Source of the DNA: Flavobacteriaceae bacterium
GTDB taxonomy: Bacteria; Bacteroidota; Bacteroidia; Flavobacteriales; Flavobacteriaceae
NCBI GenBank assembly: GCA_013042255.1
Contig: JABDQK010000276.1
Span: 1-6,000 of the forward strand
Length of the DNA: 6,000 nucleotides
Reading direction: 5' to 3'
The notes beneath the pieces were generated by a model that did no database searches, was not told the origin of the DNA, and was given only the letters and a program-made list of their open reading frames with translations. Positions 5,741-6,000 of the stretch are shown here, in pieces (the stretch's first letter is position 1; each line of letters opens with the position of its first letter). Position numbers and translations under genes: made by a program.

Positions 5741-6000
5741 CTATCTACTTTCTGATCGCAGCACCTCTAATGGAGGGGTGTTAAGGACTGCACGACTATT
5801 TAGCAACCCTATGGCTATGACCAGGATAGTGAGAAGGGGTAGAAGGATATAAAAGGGTTCCCCGGAAGGGATAAAGGGTTCCTCAAAGACAAGCTGGGCA
5901 AGAAAAAAGCTTCCTATAAGGGATAATATAATACCAGTTAAACTTCCCAATATCCCCAAAAAAGCATATTCGTAAAAAGAGATTTTAAGCAATTGCAGGT
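5741..6000 (-). CDS. FtsX/MacB-type ABC transporter permease, C-terminal fragment (5' part beyond the window)
   Basis: The minus-strand frame is open from the right edge to a TAG stop at 5741-5743 and gives 85 residues. It contains the last two membrane helices of an FtsX-type permease: about 11-37 (YAFLGILGSLTGIILSLIG onward) and about 50-66 (YILLPLLTILVIAIGLLNS), followed by the short cytoplasmic tail SRAVLNTPPLEVLRSE, typical of these permeases. Known: such proteins work with an ATPase subunit in macrolide, lipoprotein or lipid-related export, or in mechanotransmission. The reading frame continues upstream of the TTG at 5990-5992, so that codon is not the start. It converges with the aminotransferase gene, with only 10 nt between the stop codons. 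The substrate cannot be judged from this fragment. Confidence 0.88.
   Translation of the reverse strand, partial: LQLLKISFYEYAFLGILGSLTGIILSLIGSFFLAQLVFEEPFIPSGEPFYILLPLLTILVIAIGLLNSRAVLNTPPLEVLRSESR

Noticed and set aside
5741..5992. A complete 83-residue membrane protein starting at the TTG at 5990-5992
   Set aside because: The frame stays open to the window edge, and the residues match the C-terminal end of a much longer FtsX-type permease.

Overview
The window looks like a chromosomal segment of a Bacteroidota bacterium, most likely a marine Flavobacteriia. The basis is moderate G+C (low to mid 40s percent by eye), absence of clear Shine-Dalgarno sequences before the starts, A-rich upstream regions, and protein variants typical of that group. 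The species cannot be named from this sequence. No mobile element, CRISPR array, rRNA or tRNA was seen.

Left half (1-3481, minus strand): a tightly packed four-gene operon, read from right to left: an NRAMP-fold transporter, pxpA, pxpB, and pxpC (its 3' end runs off the left edge). PxpABC is the ATP-dependent prokaryotic 5-oxoprolinase, which turns 5-oxoproline (pyroglutamate) into glutamate. Every junction overlaps (1, 4 and 8 nt), so the genes are probably translationally coupled. The transporter has lost the metal-coordinating residues of classical NRAMP proteins: DPGN is GPGT, and the TM6 motif MPH is VPY. It is a good candidate for a non-metal carrier, possibly of 5-oxoproline itself.

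Centre (3482-3697): a divergent intergenic region with three direct repeats resembling LytTR-family (AlgR-type) operator half-sites, on the side nearer the rightward genes.

Right half, plus strand: a 147-residue protein with an N-terminal Cys/His cluster and a C-terminal domain that resembles a DUF559/Vsr-like PD-(D/E)XK fold with one acidic position changed to Gln; then a 96-residue three-helix membrane protein; then, after a 155-nt gap with two small hairpins, a HisC-like PLP-dependent aminotransferase carrying an apparent twin-arginine signal. Converging on it from the right edge, 10 nt away, is the C-terminal end of an FtsX/MacB-type ABC transporter permease.

The strongest lead is the pairing of the metal-site-less NRAMP protein with the 5-oxoprolinase genes. 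The operon reads as an uptake-and-use module that recovers glutamate from pyroglutamate.
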